64,000 nt of DNA, taken from positions 2,226,501 through 2,290,500 of the forward strand of contig OY752144.1 of NCBI GenBank assembly GCA_963573315.1. Reading direction: 5' to 3'. The stretch is from Entomortierella parvispora. Its lineage: Eukaryota; Mortierellomycota; Mortierellomycetes; Mortierellales; Mortierellaceae. Positions within the stretch are counted from its first letter, which is position 1. Every line of letters begins with the position of its first letter. Made by a program: the position numbers and the translations under genes. The notes under the pieces were generated by a model that saw only the letters and a program-made list of their open reading frames with translations, did not search any database and was not told the DNA's origin. Below are positions 23,597-36,100 of the stretch, one piece after another.

Positions 23597-26279
23597 TCAG
23601 AAATTTTCTAGCGTATTTTAAAAGAGTAGTTAGCAACCGTAGTCAAGGGGAGCGAAACATCCTTTTGTGCAATGAGTGATATCAATTACCTTTATGGAAC
23701 TTGAACTTGTACTTGCGCGCACAGCGATGCAGCGTCTTGCCCAGAGGTTTTGGTCCGCAAAAAAAGACGCCAACCTGTCCTTGTTCTCGTGGATGGGCTA
23801 TCGACAACTCTTCAAAGATCTTGTCGAAATTGGGTCGACCATAGTATGTCGGAGACCTGAGACCGGTGATGGCGTCTCTTGTGAGTGCTTCACCTAAATA
23901 CCAAAGGCTAGAGTCAGCTGCGTGCCAGTTTTTTTTTTTTTTAAGTCATTTTGCACTCGGTTTACCTGACAGGGAATCTTCCGAACCGCTGGTGTCAAGA
24001 GTTGAAGTTGAGGGAGGCTCTGTGTCGCCTTCAGAGGCTTTCTCCAGTTCTTGTTGCTGTTTCTTATTCTTTCGTCTCAGGAGCTTGGCTGCCGCTGCCG
24101 CTGCAGAGGTCCGAGCGTCCATGAGGATGGTGTTCAGTTCATCAGCTCCTAGTTCTCCTGTGAGATAAGAACGAATCTCTAGAAAATCCGAGAGATTTTG
24201 TTCTTCGAGTGCAATCAGCAGGTCCTGGAACCACTCAAAAGCCTAAATGAGAAAAGGCAACAACAATCGGTCAACATTCCACTATTTTCATGAGGCCCCC
24301 GTTGGTGATATACATGCATTCCTTCGCGTGGCTTACATCTCGATCGCGACAAACCCAGAAAAAGTACACTTTGCGGAGCGTGATAATCTTTGTTGGTTGC
24401 ATGACGCTATACCAAATATGTTTCAAAACACTGGCAAACGGTGTCACCCCGATCCCGGCGCCGACCAACACAGCAATCTCATAATTGAACGCGTCCTCAC
24501 TTGGCGATCCATACGGTCCATCCAAAAGAACGCGGGGCAATGTCATGGCCTCTGTGCTTTGCTGAAGAATACTAGCCGCCGAAGCTCCAAGTCGATACTT
24601 TGCGTCCGCAAGAGCATGCGTTCCTTCTCCTCCTCCTCCTCCTCCTCCTCCTCCCATGGATGACCGATCAATACTCGAGCTTTGTCCAGCTACAGAACGA
24701 CTCTTGAGTTCTTCAATCCAAAATTGCTGCTCATCATCAAATGAGCATCCGAGTCTTCGTGCAAAAGCCGTCGTCCAATCTCCTACGATGCGGATATGGA
24801 CACTCACATAGTCTTCCTCAGGTGCAGACGTGATCGTGAACGGGTGCCATTCAAAGACCGATATGTCGGGACAGTTCAAGAACACGTACTGTCCTGCCTT
24901 TGCCCTAAAGGCACCTCCACCGCCTCCATTGCTTCCTTTTGTGATCTGAACTTCGACGACTTTGGAAGGGTGAAGGACAATTTTGGAGATGGAAGTCGGT
25001 AACCGAGCCCTAATCTCTCGAACGACCCGCTCTAGGATATAAAAGAGTAGAGATCCAAGAACAAATTTGTAGGATCCTGGGGAGGACTTGCAGTAAGGCG
25101 GCGCATCGGCACGGATGAAGCAAAAAGCGCCATGGTACATGAGAGTGAAGAAGAAGAGGATGAACAGGTGATGGGTGTACCAAAAAGTCTCAAAGCTCTT
25201 TCTCCTGACGCGCTCTAAAAAGAAAGGTTTATGGCCGCGTGAATACGTGAATACAGAATGACCACATGTCCCGCTCCGCTTATTGAATATCGGAGAGGGA
25301 ACTTACCGACAGAGGAAGATACCATCAAGAAGAGTATCAGCACAAGAATATGACCCGTGATCCCAGGTCCCGTCAGCACTGCCATTGCCTGGGCTGTCCT
25401 GGGTATGGATCCACTAGCGTCCCTGAACGCCTGTGTGGTCGCTAAAATGTTGTCTGGAGATGACGCCTTGTTGCCATGGATTGAATCCTTTTGAATAGAA
25501 TGTGATAAAAGCTCTTGTTGTTGCTGCTGGATTTCGAGACGATAATAGTTGACATAGTGACCGACACTGTGAATGATCGAGAAAAAGACAATTGACCAGG
25601 CCACAGTCTTGTGGAACATGATGTTCTTGTCAAACGGAACAATGTCATTCAAGAACGTTGACCTCAACAATGAGATCAGGTTCCGACACACCGAAAAGAG
25701 GATAAGGCCGCAGTCAAAGTTGATCACGGCTGCAGACCCACGGGCGATGCCAAGGGTGATTCCTAGGGTGGCGCGAGCTTGACTCAGTCGAGTGGTACGG
25801 TTGTAGATCTCGAAACTGAAATAAAAGATAAACAGCTGCAACAAGGACCAGAAACAGAGGAACAAGACCCTTGGACCTATTTGGACACAGAGGAATCGAA
25901 TAGGTGGGTTTAACTCTGAGGAAGAAAAAACGCCTCTTCAAAGGTCCAAGCGTATCACACACACACAAGTACCTTCGTTGAGAATGAAGCGGTCCATTCG
26001 CACTCTCCATGCTGCCCTCTGCGGGATGCCAAGGGAGGCAAACTTTTGGGCAATGGCCTTTTCAATGCTCCGTTGACTAGGCGAGGTGGGCAAGGGCCCA
26101 CTGGAAGAGAAGGAAGGATGCAATGTTTTTGAAGAGGACTCTTCTGTTGTTGGAGTGGAGGTTGTCTCTGCCGTCCCTGCTGCAGTGTAACCATGAGGAA
26201 GCGAACCATTTGGGAGCATGAGCCTGTCCTGCGCCTGTGCTGCCGAAGAAGAGAGCGACGTGTCTGTGTCCGAATCCAT
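23597..26279 (-). CDS. NADPH oxidase (NOX), superoxide-producing flavocytochrome
   Basis: Six exons (25973..26279, 25307..25876, 24337..25214, 23966..24242, 23690..23893, 23597..23607) give 748 aa. The membrane part has ARGSAAVINFDCGLILFSVC, DKNIMFHKTVAW, IHSVGHYVNYY and YTHHLFILFF, which supply the paired heme-ligand histidines. The cytosolic half has the FAD motif HPFTITSAP, the NADPH motif GAGIGVTPFASV, and VFFCGP. The last exon is an 11-nt micro-exon that supplies the codons for ENF and the stop, restoring the conserved NOX C-terminus (HKENF). A GCTAAC branch-like motif precedes it. The first ~100 residues are a Ser/Thr-rich extension with no EF-hand visible. Fungal NOX enzymes act in hyphal differentiation. 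It lies head to head with a Yap/Pap1-like bZIP gene. Confidence 0.93.
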
Positions 26280-26787
26280 GTAAAAGCAGGTGTGATCCGA
26301 CGAGTGATGGGGTGAAGGAAGAGATGAACAAAGGAAAGAGACGGCACGGAAAGGGATCGTTTCAACCTGGAGAGGAGGAGAGGAGGAGTGGAGGAGTGGA
26401 AAGGGGGAATGGAGAGGATTGGCCCCTCACTCTCCATCGACAAGGACGAGCGACAAAGAGAAGGCTGGAGGTAAGAAGGGTCTCCGTCTTTTTTGCTCTC
26501 GTTGTCTTTTTCTTTAGTCTTCTCCACACGCTGAATCGGCTAATTTCGCCCGTCTCCCGTCTCGACCCTCAGTCCTCTTTTTTTTTTCTTTCTTCTCATT
26601 GTCCTCCATCCATCCCATCCATCCCCTCCTGTTCATCCCACTGATTGACTCTATACCCACACCTTCCCTCATCCTCCCCACTCTTCCCCTCTCTCCTGCA
26701 TCGCCTGTTCTCATTCCCTCTTGCTTCACTACCCGCTTACCTGCTTTCCTTCTCCCCCCTGTTCTCTCCATTCCATTCCATCCCATT
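26280..26787. promoter_or_regulatory. Shared promoter region of NOX and bZIP genes
   Basis: These 508 b separate the divergent starts of the NADPH oxidase and the bZIP factor. The right half is a CT-rich leader (26575-26780). The left half is GA-rich on the plus strand, which reads as a CT-rich leader for NOX. No clear TATA box was seen. Confidence 0.5.
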
Positions 26788-27060
26788 ATGTCCAACCGCC
26801 ATTACATCTCGGAGGACGACCATGGGGACAACGACGACCTTGTCTTCCAGGACCAGGACCAGGATGATGATATCGACATGGCTGGACCCTCTCCATATGG
26901 TCACTACAGTGAAGGTAGCCACAATGGCAACAACTACAACTACCGTAACAACAACAACAACATTATCAACAGCAATAGCGACAGCAGCAACAACCCTCCA
27001 GTCAATTCACGGACGTCCGCAACCGCCAACAGCGAAAACACGCAAAACAACAGCAGCAAT

Positions 27061-27098
<38 letters not shown>

Positions 27099-28880
27099 GA
27101 ACATGAGTAATAACGACAACAACACAGATACCCTCGAAGAGCCAGTCAAGGTGCGGAAAAAGCCTGGTCGCAAGCCCGGGCCCTATTGTCCTGCCCAGCG
27201 CAAGGAGCAAAACAGGGCCGCTCAACGAGCCTTTCGAGACCGCAAAGAACGCCATGTGTACCAGCTCGAGAGCATGATCAAGGATCTCAAGACTCAGCAT
27301 TTTCTCGTCTCCAGCAAACTCCAACAAGAGATCCGCGATCTCAAGGGCGTCATCCAATCCTTCCAGAGTGAAAACTTTTACCTACGCGAGGTCGTTTTTG
27401 CGTTCGAGTCGGCGTTGAGCAAAGGCAACCACATAGCGATCTTGAAGGATGTCAAGGTCGAGCTGTTCAAACGCCACCACCACAACAAATCTCAACACCA
27501 ACAACAACAACAACAGCAACATGCTGGAGCGCCAGCAGAGGCTGCCATGGCTGCCTCCACACCGACATTTCCTTCGTCTGCGGCTTCTACCCCTGCATCG
27601 AGTGCTTCGCCCAATGTCAGATCTGCTTCTGTCTCCTCGCCCTTCTCACCACCCGCTTCTATGTCTCCAGCTGCGTCTACACCACCACACTCGCCTGCTG
27701 CGACTGCCGCTATAGCCGCCACTTCATCTTTTTCTGCTTCCTCAGCAGCACTCGCTGCACGATCCTTTACTGCATCCAAGCCTCATGCTGACCAAGCTGA
27801 AAGCCATCAGGGGGACAAAGAGCCCAGAAAGAGGTCATTTTCGGACATGGAGGGCGTTGCCACCGCAACGTCTTCTGCGTCTCTATCTGCACCGAACCCG
27901 TCTACTATGCTCCCTTCATCTTCTGAAGGTGTCTTCTCCATGGACGGCGATATTCTCTATAAAGCGCCACCACTATTTATCCAAGAGCTCACAGTGGATG
28001 GCAAACTTGGAATCCCTTCCACTCCCTATGCGAGCCTTTCTGTGCCCCGACCTGCATACTGTCCGCCAGGTACGACTCTTCCCAAGCACACAGACTATAC
28101 TAAACATCCTAGTGTGTTTGATGAGCTGCAGTCATCGTTGTTCCCTCCTGGCACGCTCGAGTCTCTGCACATAAGTATGGCAACGCCACAGGAGGTGGTC
28201 AGTGATGAGTCGGTTTTTGGACAAGTCATGGATATGACGCCGCAACTTGATAAAAAATGGGACCTTGAGCCACAGGAGAGCAAGGACGGCATTGCTCGTC
28301 TCGAGGAGCTTGAAAGCAGCGAAGGTGAAGGTGAAGAGGACGACAAGAAGACAAAGGAGGCATGGAACAAGGTCGCATCCGTGTTGGGACTGAACAAGGA
28401 AGCAATGTCAAGACACCGACTCCACAAAGAGTTTGCTGTACTGGCGAATGCAAAACCACAAACGGACCCCAACATTGACCCAAAAGTATACGAACTGCCT
28501 CACGATCCCCGAATCGACTTTATACCCTGTCCAAAGCTAAGGTAAAAGCAGAAGAGGTCCACCAGCGTATGCACTATTTCGGGGAAAAGTCTCTGATTTT
28601 TTTTTTTTTTTTTTTTTTTTTGATATACCTTGATATACCTTGACATGAACTCCACAGGGCCCAAATGATTGTACACCAGCACCGATATAATGTCGACGAT
28701 GTGTTTGCTCTGTTGGCAGAACAGGCGATTTGCCATGGACCACCGTTGGATAAGGACAGCTGGCAGCTTCCGGACCCATTCTTTGAGCGGTTTGGATTCC
28801 TGCTGGGCATTGAACTGGATCGTATTCGTAACAAGACATGGCCACCTCCCAAGAAGAAGCCAACATCAAATACAAAGTGA
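26788..28880 (+). CDS. bZIP transcription factor, Yap/Pap1-like with C-terminal DUF3425-like region
   Basis: Two exons (26788..28541, 28658..28880) give 658 aa. An acidic, Asn-rich N-terminus with a long poly-Asn run precedes the basic region QRKEQNRAAQRAFRDRKERH (the fungal AP-1 signature NxxAQxxFR) and a zipper (VYQLESMIKDLK). The C-terminal part (VDDVFALLAEQAICHG...WQLPDPFFERFGFLLG) resembles the DUF3425 region of fungal bZIP factors. Members of this class regulate oxidative-stress genes. No Cys-rich domain of the Yap1 type is visible, so redox sensing by disulfides is not supported. The intron holds a T25 tract. I start at the ATG after the CT-rich leader because the upstream in-frame ATG would add a leader-like Pro/Leu/Ser run. 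Confidence 0.88.
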
Positions 28881-29545
28881 GAGTGTCCCCAGCTTTTTGA
28901 TCCAATAAAGAATGAAAATAGACAAGCAAAACCGTCCCTCTCTCCTGTGTTGGCACCCTGTTCTTTCCGGACGGAATGAAAGTGACCCAGAGAATCAAGG
29001 GAAGGAAGCTGGCGTTCGTCAATGACAGAATTTAAGGTCTCTTTTTATTTCTCCGCTCTGGCAGGGCTGCGGGCAGAGCAGGCACGCACATGGCAGAGAA
29101 CAGGCGGACAGGGACAGAGCTGGAAGCAGTCAGCAAAGTGACTCCGATAAAGGTTCAATTCGCCATCTCTGGCGAAGAGAAACGTCCCCAGCAGCATCAG
29201 ACTGGGCTATCGGGCGCAGATCGAACATATCGTATCATATGCCAGCGAGGCCATTGGCCGCGCCCCTGGGGTAGATGGCTATGGCTCATCGTCTGAGTCT
29301 CGAGCACGCAAATCGATAAGAATTCCGGACCCATTCTTCTTTATCTCCTTCACACACACACTCTCTCTCTCTCTTTCTCTTCTTGTTTGCTATCTCTCTC
29401 CTCTTCTTTCTTCACTCCTACCATCGGCCAAGCAATCAAGCAAGGAACGGACAACAAAGCCAGATACCAAGAAAACCATAGAATCGAAACTTTCAGGCAT
29501 TCCTTCCTTCTCACGGAGATTCAATCGTTTTCAGCATTCAGCACC
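28881..29545. other. Intergenic and leader of the MMADHC gene
   Basis: No gene is supported. A CT microsatellite (29357-29380) lies in the probable leader of the downstream gene. Confidence 0.5.
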
Positions 29546-30124
29546 ATGCGGCATTCTCTCATGACCGAGCCTCTCGCACCATCCGACCAGTTCATGTTGT
29601 TGCATCACCACAATACTCAACCAACAGCTAGTGTTGCAGCAGCAACCCTGACCACAGAGCTCATTCATGCCTCGTTAGTCGCAGCGTCTCATTCCAGTTT
29701 GAACAGCAGTACCACGTCAACTGCTGCACAACCGACCAACAACAACGTTTCTTCCTGTCCGCTGCGGACAGGCACCAACTCCTCCTCCTCATCCTCCTCT
29801 GCAACAACATCAACAACGACAGTAACAGCGACCATGGCCTCCGCACCCGCGGCCACGTCGACTCCAAGGAACGCAAGAATCACCAACTGTGTCGCAGGAC
29901 CCAAAATGTCATATACCACCCTGGCCACACTCGAGTACAGCATTCATGTTTCGCCAAGGCGAATGACTCGAGAGTTGGCGACTGTCTTCCCCAACCTAGA
30001 CCTGTCCTCGCTGTTGGTCGTGCCCACGTTCCAAAAGTGTAATAACGAGATGGTGGCCTGGGATGCAGAAATCGCAAAGGAGAAGGATGATCGATTGGAC
30101 GACGTAAGGCACAACTCTTTTTAC

Positions 30125-30158
<34 letters not shown>

Positions 30159-30941
30159 GTCTGTGTGAACATTGACCATGGAGATGAGATGGTTCAAGTC
30201 GACGTCTATGCAAGAAAGCGAGGACGGCACCTGATGAGTAGATGTTGACGACAAAACAACAAAAACGCAAGGCAGACTAGATGGAAATGCGGCGCAAACA
30301 AAGGGGGAACAAGATATTATTCTTGTGGAGCACCATCTTGTGGTCTGGGGCATTCGATCTCATGTCAGACTTGGCCCCTCCCCTCTCCTGCTGCCGACCC
30401 CCTGTCCCCCACCCTCGTTTTCTTTTCTTTTTTTTTCCGTCAAATGTGCTCAAAGACCGAAGAAGAAAAAGGCTAACGACGGATTGCTCTCTCTCTCCCT
30501 TCCCCCCTACTTTTTCCTCTCTTTGCAGTTTGTTCGGTGGTCAAAAGCGGTTCATCAGGGTCTGGAGAAACGGGGCTACTGGTCCGACATGACTGACCCA
30601 GCTTCAGGGTTTCCGGTAAGGAAAAAAACACTGGATTTCTCCTATCAACTCTCAAAATCTTCCTCGATCTGTACTCACACTTTTCCATTTTCTTTGAACC
30701 TCTGTACCATTATCAGTGCTTCAGCGAACGCGGGCGGGATGTGTATCCGGATGTGGAGGGATGCCAGATGTTGCTCAAATACGATTTCCAGAATGCAGGA
30801 TGCTGTAAAGTACTGCTGCACCCTGTCTGGGGCAGCAAGATCTACCCAGCGACCTTTTTCACGACAGCACCTTCGGAAGCTCTGGAGCAGGTCATCCAGG
30901 AAGTCGAACTCGAGCACGGTGTCCAACAGCAGCGGCCATGA
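29546..30941 (+). CDS. MMADHC: MMADHC (CblD) cobalamin-trafficking protein
   Basis: Three exons (29546..30103, 30529..30615, 30717..30941) give 289 aa. The C-terminal ~130 aa matches the CblD domain: VVPTFQKCNNEMVAWDAEI, EKRGYWSDMTDPASGFP, then NAGCCKVLLHPVWGSKIYPATFFTTA. Human MMADHC has the same order (GYWADFIDPSSG, LGCCKV.RHSLWG). There it receives cobalamin from MMACHC and directs it to methionine synthase or methylmalonyl-CoA mutase; a Cys of the GCCK motif binds cobalt. The N-terminal 160 aa is Ser/Thr/Asn-rich and variable. Ascomycete yeasts lack cobalamin metabolism, so this gene supports B12 use by this organism. Intron 1 contains a T25 tract. Confidence 0.88.
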
Positions 30942-31266
30942 TTGGGCAGATAGTGGTCGTTTTCAACGATGTCGGCGTCGGAAGAGAAGGAGGGCTGATT
31001 TCTCTTCTCTTGACTCTTGACAAGTACTCGATCGACATCCACGCCTCTACAAACGTACTCTTTCTCTACTCTCTTTTGTAATCGTATATCCACCTCCTCT
31101 GTACTCATATAAACTGAAAGCGTTTCGATACCAAAAAAAAAAAAAAAAAAGAAAAAAAAAGAAAACGCCATCAAAAATCTTTTTTCCAGGAACAAAAAAA
31201 GAGCAGCTCAGAACGAACCGTCTCAACTTTTTTTTTTCTCTCTTTTTCTCATCTCAGCAAAACTGC
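30942..31266. other. Spacer with A-rich tracts
   Basis: This is the 3' end of MMADHC and the leader of the glutaminyl cyclase gene. It contains interrupted poly-A near 31133-31162 and a CT-rich segment at 31225-31255. No gene was seen. Confidence 0.5.
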
Positions 31267-32985
31267 ATGTACGCCATTACATCCATGGACGCGCCATTCA
31301 TCTCACAGGAGGCGACTAGGACTCTGGACTCTCACCATGAACCCCGTGTTCATCCACGGACGAACAGCTGGAGAAAGATGACATTGGTCTCGACCATTCT
31401 CGCGCTCTCTGCCGTGGCTTCTGTTTCGAATGCATCCTCGGCTCCAACGCTCACCCCTCGGGGGATGATGCATGCTTCGTCCACGGCCGACCTAGAAAAG
31501 ATTACCTCCTGGGCTTCCCCTCTAGACCCCAACCGATTCGACCCCTTCACAGGATCCTTGCTCTCTCCACTCATGATCCCTCGTGTATCCGGAACAGCCA
31601 ACAACACGATTGTCCAACAGTTTATCCTGAACCATTTCGCAGCCTTGAACCAGACCACCGCTACTCCAGGAGATGGCTTCGCACCCATTGATGGTGACGA
31701 CGACAACGAAGACGGTTCAAACAAGAAGAGATCCAAAATGGGATGGCATGTAGAACAGGATCGATTTGAAGAAATGACACCTTATGGACTCAAGACTTTT
31801 ACAAACTTGGTCTTTACAAAGAATCCAAAGGCCACCAATCGACTCGTCTTTGCTGCTCATTTCGATTCCAAATATTTCCCCCCGCCCAACGCTGCTTTTG
31901 CCCCCAATGGAGCCACAGATGTCAGGACGGGTCAACGATTGAGAGGAAATGGAGGCGATGATACGTTGCCGTTCGCGGCCGGCACGGATTCCGCCGTGCC
32001 TTGTGCCATCTTGTTGGATCTCGCGGCCAGTTTAGACGAAGCTTTGGAGGACCAAATGAGGGCCTATTCCAACAGAGAAGCAGCAGCGGGATGGGAAGAA
32101 GATGAAGAGACGACGTTGCAGTTTGTGTTCTTTGATGGCGAGGAAGCTTTTGTGGATTGGACCGCTACAGATTCGCTCTATGGATCAAGGTACCGTGCTC
32201 TTACTGATCTACTTTAGTGCATGCTGAAAAAGTAAGTCGAGTCAAATATTGATCCTTTTATTTTTTTTTTCCCCTTTTAGACATTTGGCTGAATTATGGG
32301 CTAAAAGAACGGTCCCCAAGGCTCGCTTAGCAACCGGCAGGAACGGAGGATCGACCAGCAATAACTTGGAAGGGATCGAACTTTTTATTCTCTTGGATCT
32401 CTTGGGAGTCGAGTCCCCTCGGATCCCTAGCTATTTCAGTACCACGAAATGGGCACACCGTCATACATTGGCTATCGAGCATCGACTGTGGGAATCTAAA
32501 TTGCATGGTACACAACTCTTGGCCAGTAGTCAACGCCGCGCTTTGCTCCAGGCCGAAAATCTGATGGAACGAGTGGACGAAGAAGAGGACGAGATGGATC
32601 GACTAGAGGATGAGGCTGTCGAACCCCCCTTCAAAGCTTTCTTGTCCGAGGAGGTTCCCTATGGCGGTGTGGATGACGACCATAGACCGTTCCTTCAGAA
32701 AGGTGTGCCCATCCTGCATATCATTCCTACACCCTTTCCTCATGTATGGCATACTTTGCAGGTAAGGATACCCTTTTTTTTGTAGGGGGGGGGGGGGGGG
32801 GGGCCGAGAGGAAGATTTGTCAGGACATTAACTGTAATTTCAATCTCATTGCTTAGGACGACGCAAAAGCCATCAAACCCGAGGTTGTCGAGGGATGGGC
32901 CAATATCTTTAGAATCTTTACTGCAGAATACTTGCAATTGCTTCATCCACGGACAAGGCAAAACCCTCGACATGACGAGTTGTGA
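31267..32985 (+). CDS. Glutaminyl-peptide cyclotransferase (QPCT-like, M28 fold)
   Basis: Three exons (31267..32189, 32281..32761, 32857..32985) give up to 510 aa. The enzyme converts N-terminal Gln to pyroglutamate on secretory proteins. Zinc-site and active-site segments are FAAHFDSKYF, FAAGTDSAVPC, FVFFDGEEAF and HIIPTPFPHVWHTLQDD, matching human QC (HYDSKYF, FDGEEAF, PSPFPEVWHT). A hydrophobic stretch MTLVSTILALSAVASVSNA, 37 codons downstream, looks like a signal peptide or anchor. The true start could be the ATG at 31378, or the upstream residues could form a type II membrane anchor with a cytosolic lead. Intron 2 begins soon after the donor with a G19 tract (32785-32803). Confidence 0.88.
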
Positions 32986-33147
32986 CTAGCACACTGACAT
33001 AGACGCCACATTACTTACATTACTTACAGCGCTTCAGCACCTCAGCACCTCAAAAAATGAAAAAACTGCAAATGGTATTATTGACAAGTAGAAAAATGCA
33101 AACAATAGAATAAGGGGACAAGGAAAGGGGACCTTGAGAGACTAGAT

Positions 33148-36100
33148 CTACTTCAAACTCGAGATAAATGAATCCAGGTTGTACTCTTCCTCGTACTGCT
33201 TTTCGTCCCAAAGACCCTCCAAAGACTCGAGGACATTCTTGGTCGACATCTTTTGATCACCTCCAGAACCATCTGCACCTTCACCGCCTGCAGATCCGTT
33301 GGTCGCACTTCCTGCCTTCTTCTTGCCCTTGGAGGAGGAATCATCATCACCGCTAATCTGGAACAGATCCAGAATTTGGTCCGTGTCCATGCTCTGCAAA
33401 CCAGAGTTTTGTTGATTAATGACCGTGTTGGCAATATTAAGCTTGAATTTCTGAAGACTGAAAAATTGAAAAAGAAAACAACCGTTAGTCAACATGTATT
33501 GCGGATCAAACTTGTCAAGAAAAAAAATGTTGAGATCCGAAGGCCGGTCACCTACCCCATAATCTTTTCCTCAAGAGTACCCTTCGAGATCAATCGATAC
33601 ACATTAACAACCTTCTTCTGTCCCAGACGATGGGCACGATCCATAGCCTGAAGATCTTTCATCGGGTTCCAGTCGTGTTCCACAAAAATCACGGTATCGG
33701 CGCCTGTCAAGTTCAGACCAAGTCCTCCCACGTGTGTCGTCAACAACAAGAGATCAATCGAAGGATCCGCGTTGAACTTTTGCACGATACCATGTCTCTT
33801 GGATGAATCCACGGCGCCATCCAATCGCATGTAAGAAACCGAGGGTAGATGAGGTCTCAAAAGATCATTTTCGATAATGTCCAGCATGGCCTTTTGTTGA
33901 CAAAAGATCAATGCACGATGCTGGCTCACCGCGGACTCTCCTCCATGGATTAGCGAAGCCTCAACATCGGCATTAGACTCTGAGAGGAGCTTGGATCCGA
34001 TGCCACAATCCATCAACAGTTGCTTCAACGCTTGAAGTTTTGGCGCAAAGCTGATGTCGTGGATAGATTGCTTGTGGGCCTTGAGCTGATTCATGACCTT
34101 GGTATATTCCGGATGCCTTTCGTTCACAACCAGCAGAGGATGGTTGCAAAGCTTCCTGAGATACTGAAGCGCCTGGAAGATATGAGTCGCCTTTTGAGGG
34201 CTGTCCGAGACAGCGACGGCGGACGAGGCACCGTCCATGTCCGTAGTCAATTCTTCTTCCATCTCGTGCTTGATCTGAGATTTCGAAAACTCTTCGTAGA
34301 GTTGCTTCTGAAGGTCACTCAGTTCACAGTAGTAGTCCTGAATAATCTTTGGTGGTAAATCGCTCAGCACGTCTTCCTTCAGACGACGCAACAGGAACGG
34401 GAGCACCTGCTTATGAAGGGCTTCTAATGCAAGCACACCTATAAATCAAGTGATTGAAAGAGAGAATATGAGCATCATGGCTTCATCATGGATAGCCGGC
34501 TTTAAAAACAATTAGAATTCAACACTGACGACGTTACCTGCTTCTTGCTCACGAGACGAACTCTTGCTGTCTCGACTGGCAACAATTGGCTTTCCAAAGC
34601 GCTCATTAAATTGCTTTTCAGTGCCCAAGAATCCAGGCATCAGGAAATCAAACAACGACCACAACTCGAGAACATTATTCTGGATCGGCGTTCCCGACAG
34701 AATCACTCGGTGGTTTGCCCTGACCATCTTGACAGACTTTGTAATCTTTGTCCGGCCATTCTTGATAATATGACCCTCGTCCAGGATACAGTAATTCCAG
34801 TGAATCTTTTCCAAGCTCTCAATGTCATTCCTTACAACATCGTAGGACATAATCACGACATCGTGTTTGCGTATCGACTCCCGGAGCCGCTTTCGTTCCT
34901 GAGGTCCTCCGGTATACATTATTGGCTTCAAGTTGTCGGTATACTGGAGGATTTCGTGGTACCAATGGCCCGTCAGCGTCGGAGGACAAACGACCAGAGA
35001 AGGACAGTGTGCGTACTGCGGGAACCCAGTTTCGACAAACTTGGTTTTGCGATCATGTTGGTCACTTGCAAGCATGCAGATGGACTGTAACGTTTTTCCT
35101 AATCCCATGTCGTCGCAGAGAATACCGTGCAGTTGATACTTGTTCAAGAACGCAAGCCAGTTCACTCCTTCCTGCTGGTACTTTCTGAGCTCCGCCTTGA
35201 TCTTGATTGGAATCGAGTAAGGCTGCAATTTCTTGCTGTCCAAGAGCTGCATCAAGAACTGTCTTTCCTCCTGTCGTTGTTGCAACATCTCGGCAGACAT
35301 CTCTGGTGGATCGGGGATACCGGCCTCCAATGGCACCAATTTGATGAGGTGGGCAAAACAGTTTGTCGAAACCAGGCGCGTGGGTTCATCTGGGTCACTC
35401 ATTCGACCAAGGATTGGTACGATCAAAAAGACGACGTAAGGCAAGATCTTGGCGTCCATGATTTGCACCACCTCGTTAATCATCTCAACTGCACCTTGGC
35501 GACGGATGACATTGGCAGTGTCTCCGAGGAATGGAACAACCTTGTCGATAACCAAGTGCATTCCAGGCACAGTGATCACATTGCAAATCACGGCTAAACA
35601 CTTTGCGGCAGCGTGGCGAACGACAGTGAAAGGCGACAAAAGGGCCGTCGCGATATGTGGCATCAGTTCCTGAACGGAGGAATAGAGTCCAGGGTGAAGG
35701 TGGGGAACCAAGGTCTTGATTATCTCCAGAGCATCAATCACATCGTGCCATGCATCAGGTTCGAGGGCTGTTGCTTCTGTTACGGGACCTGCAAAGAAAA
35801 CAAGTAAGTATCCAATACTGTATAGATTCTTCCTTTTCTGACCTCACCGTGCCTTTGAACAAACCCCTACCGTTTGCAAATGCTGTCAATGGTTCGCTGA
35901 TGCATTCCCAGACTTTCGGTACCTCGGTAAAGAGGGAAGATCCAAATCTTTCAGCAAACTCCTTGAAAGCTGCAAGCGCGCCTCGTCTCGTAAGCTTTGC
36001 CTCCTCATCTTCAACAATCTTGGTATCCTTGGCAGTGATCTTGACATCCTCCATTCCATGACCGCTTACAGCCTTAGCATCAGCAGCGGTTGCATCCCTG

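Noticed and set aside
30129-30160. Poly-T/A tracts considered as retroposon tails
   Set aside because: They lie within introns near donors with no target-site duplications or element bodies beside them.
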